Translations under genes and position numbers: made by a program
The notes under the pieces: generated by a model
The model's input: only the letters and a program-made list of their open reading frames with translations
The model's database searches: none
What the model was told of the DNA's origin: nothing
Source of the DNA: JAIEPT01 sp038217425
GTDB taxonomy: Bacteria; Planctomycetota; Planctomycetia; Gemmatales; Gemmataceae
Assembly: GCA_038217425.1 (NCBI GenBank)
Contig: JBBQPM010000174.1
Coordinates: forward strand, 1-14,951
Length of the DNA stretch: 14,951 bases
Direction: 5' to 3'
Shown: positions 13,618-14,951 of the stretch, in pieces
How the letters are laid out: each line of letters begins with the position of its first letter
Position numbering within the stretch: position 1 is the first letter of the stretch

Positions 13618-14712
13618 TTACCACCACCAGCCACGCGGGATCCATCGCTGCGCAATCTTGACCGTGGCGCTGCCGAGGACGGTCGTCGCGGTCGTGTCGG
13701 TCGCGGTTACGGTCTGTTTGCCAGTCGTGTTGAAGTTGACCGTGAATACGTGCGCGCCTCGATCGCTGGCAATGAACGTATAGTCCGCGGGCAAGAGTGC
13801 CGCGGCGTCGGTGCTCGTGAGCCTTACCGTGCCGGTATAGCCGGTGACGACGCGGTTGTTGGCGTCGAGAGCGACGACCATCAGCGCCGTAGGATATCCG
13901 GCCGCGCCGACGCCGAGCGTCACCACGCTGAAGCGCGTGGCAATCCCGACGGCGTTGACCGTGGTCGTCGATTTACCGATCACGCTTGCTTGGGCCACAT
14001 CGGTCGCCGTAAGCGATTGGCTCCCGGCGGTGTTGAACGTGACCTGGAAGGTATGCACGCCTCGATCCGCAGCCGTGAACGTGTAGTCCGCGGGCAACGT
14101 GGCGGCCCCGTCGGTGCTCGTCAGGCCGATCGTCCCGGTGTAATTGGGCACGACCTGGCCCGAGGCGTCCTTGACCGCGATGCTGACATAGGTGGGCACT
14201 CCTGCGGTCGTCTGGGTCGGCATTTTGACCAAAAATTGGCTGGCGACGGGAGCCGGGGTGACGTTGGTGCTCGAATCGTCGGCAATGGTTGAAATTGCGA
14301 GGTCGTTGGCGGAGATGATCTGCGTCCCGGCGGTGGACAGCGTGACCTGAAAGACGCGGACGCCGCGATCGCGCGGCACGAAGGTGTAATCGGCAGGAAC
14401 CGAAGCGCCGGCGTCGGCGGGGATGGAGAAGTGGACGGTACCGGTATAGCCGGTCGCGATCTGGTTGCTGGCGGTCTCCGCCTTGACGATGATGCTGAAA
14501 GTTTTGCCCGCCTGTACGTTGGCGGGGGTGATGATTTCGAGATGATCGGCCGGGCCCGAGGCGGGCTTCAAGAAACTGAGGCTGCCGAGAAAATTCGAGA
14601 CGCTCGGAGCCGTGCGATCTTCCAGTTGGCCTACAGTGGGAAGGAAGCGTAGCTTGCGGGATTCACGCGATTTTTGCGGGTCGGGTCGTTTGGACCACAT
14701 CCATGAAAACAT
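13618..14712 (-). CDS. Surface protein with three Ig-like repeats and planctomycete LEDRTAP motif
   Basis: A 364-residue protein. The basic N-terminus with LRFLPTVGQLEDRTAPSVS (21-39) matches the LExR/LEDR-type leader found on many large secreted planctomycete proteins, in place of a standard signal peptide. Three Ig-like repeats of about 96 residues follow (56-152, 157-253, 257-353), each with a GYTGT/NYTGT strand, a PADYTF block, DRG-x-x-x-F and a TAG/TTG-x-Q strand ending TATD or similar. The protein ends in RGWWW. It is a probable cell-surface adhesion or structural protein; no enzymatic domain is present. AGGAG sits five bases before the ATG. The 189 bases upstream (to 14901) show no convincing promoter. 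Repeats two and three are most alike, suggesting recent duplication. Confidence 0.88.
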   Translation of the reverse strand: MFSWMWSKRPDPQKSRESRKLRFLPTVGQLEDRTAPSVSNFLGSLSFLKPASGPADHLEIITPANVQAGKTFSIIVKAETASNQIATGYTGTVHFSIPADAGASVPADYTFVPRDRGVRVFQVTLSTAGTQIISANDLAISTIADDSSTNVTPAPVASQFLVKMPTQTTAGVPTYVSIAVKDASGQVVPNYTGTIGLTSTDGAATLPADYTFTAADRGVHTFQVTFNTAGSQSLTATDVAQASVIGKSTTTVNAVGIATRFSVVTLGVGAAGYPTALMVVALDANNRVVTGYTGTVRLTSTDAAALLPADYTFIASDRGAHVFTVNFNTTGKQTVTATDTTATTVLGSATVKIAQRWIPRGWWW

Positions 14713-14901
14713 GGGATCTCCTGGCGAGAAAGGCGAACGGGTGCTTGGGAGAAAGGGCGCTTCAGGCGAACGGCGGAGGGGCGTTTACTATCGATTCGTC
14801 AAATGACTTCCCAATCCTACGCTCCCCCGCGCCCGAGGTCAACACCGCTCGTCCGTCTCTCACGGCGAGGGTGCGCCAATGGATTCTGGCGAGCCAGGTC
14901 G

Positions 14902-14951
14902 CGTAAGCGCCTGGAGCACAGCATCCCGTGCGGTTACTCCAGGCGCTTACG
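14902..14951. repeat. Perfect 15-base inverted repeat at the window end
   Basis: CGTAAGCGCCTGGAG (14902-14916) is the exact reverse complement of CTCCAGGCGCTTACG (14937-14951), with a 20-base loop that can itself pair CAC with GTG. The window stops exactly at the end of the right arm, so the palindrome may be longer. It may be a terminator of a gene beyond the edge or another intergenic repeat. Confidence 0.75.

Noticed and set aside
1..14951. CRISPR array, tRNA or rRNA genes, phage genes
   Set aside because: No regularly spaced direct repeats, no tRNA or rRNA landmarks and no phage structural genes were seen.

Overview
The window looks like chromosomal DNA of a GC-rich planctomycete, probably of the Pirellula/Gemmata type. 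Three things in the sequence point there. There is an ECF sigma factor directly coupled to a membrane Ser/Thr kinase fused to 14 WD40 blades. That kinase has the RGWEYKYL-type linker common in this phylum. There is also a surface protein with an N-terminal LEDRTAP sorting-type motif followed by Ig-like repeats. This phylum assignment is inference; no rRNA is present.

Layout. Bases 1-65 hold the start of an IS5-type transposase (minus strand, cut by the window edge). Bases 66-764 are a gene-free, repeat-rich strip with a ~195-bp nested palindrome and a second G/C-rich inverted repeat. A plus-strand gene (765-1523) follows; it encodes a secreted protein whose Cys-His-Asp motifs match protein-glutaminase (protein deamidase) enzymes, and it ends in a clear intrinsic terminator. 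Two small VOC-fold proteins (minus, 1574-2562) come next. Then comes a minus-strand pair: ECF sigma factor (5987-6643) overlapping by one base a 1098-residue zinc-finger/Ser-Thr kinase/WD40 membrane protein (2691-5987). Two plus-strand genes follow: a 122-residue secreted beta-sandwich-like protein (6778-7146) and an Rpn-type PD-(D/E)XK protein (7375-8235).

From 13392 down to 8239 runs a tightly packed seven-gene minus-strand operon: ECF sigma factor, membrane anti-sigma-like protein, small exported protein, TatD metal-dependent DNase, CinA/PncC, a Tat-exported serine hydrolase of the beta-lactamase fold, and a 76-residue protein. Junctions are ATGA or TAGATG overlaps or gaps under 10 bases, so the set is probably co-transcribed and translationally coupled. 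This places NMN-deamidase/ADP-ribose-pyrophosphatase-type salvage and DNA repair functions behind an envelope-stress-type sigma/anti-sigma switch. The last gene (13618-14712, minus) is a surface protein with three Ig-like repeats.

Between genes there are several paired palindromes. Three with different stem sequences share the same outer frame (GCCCAG ... CTGGG), which suggests a family of structured repeats whose stems vary while pairing is kept. The best candidates for a second look are the secreted deamidase, the kinase with its own anti-sigma-like zinc finger, the sigma-led seven-gene operon, and this hairpin family.
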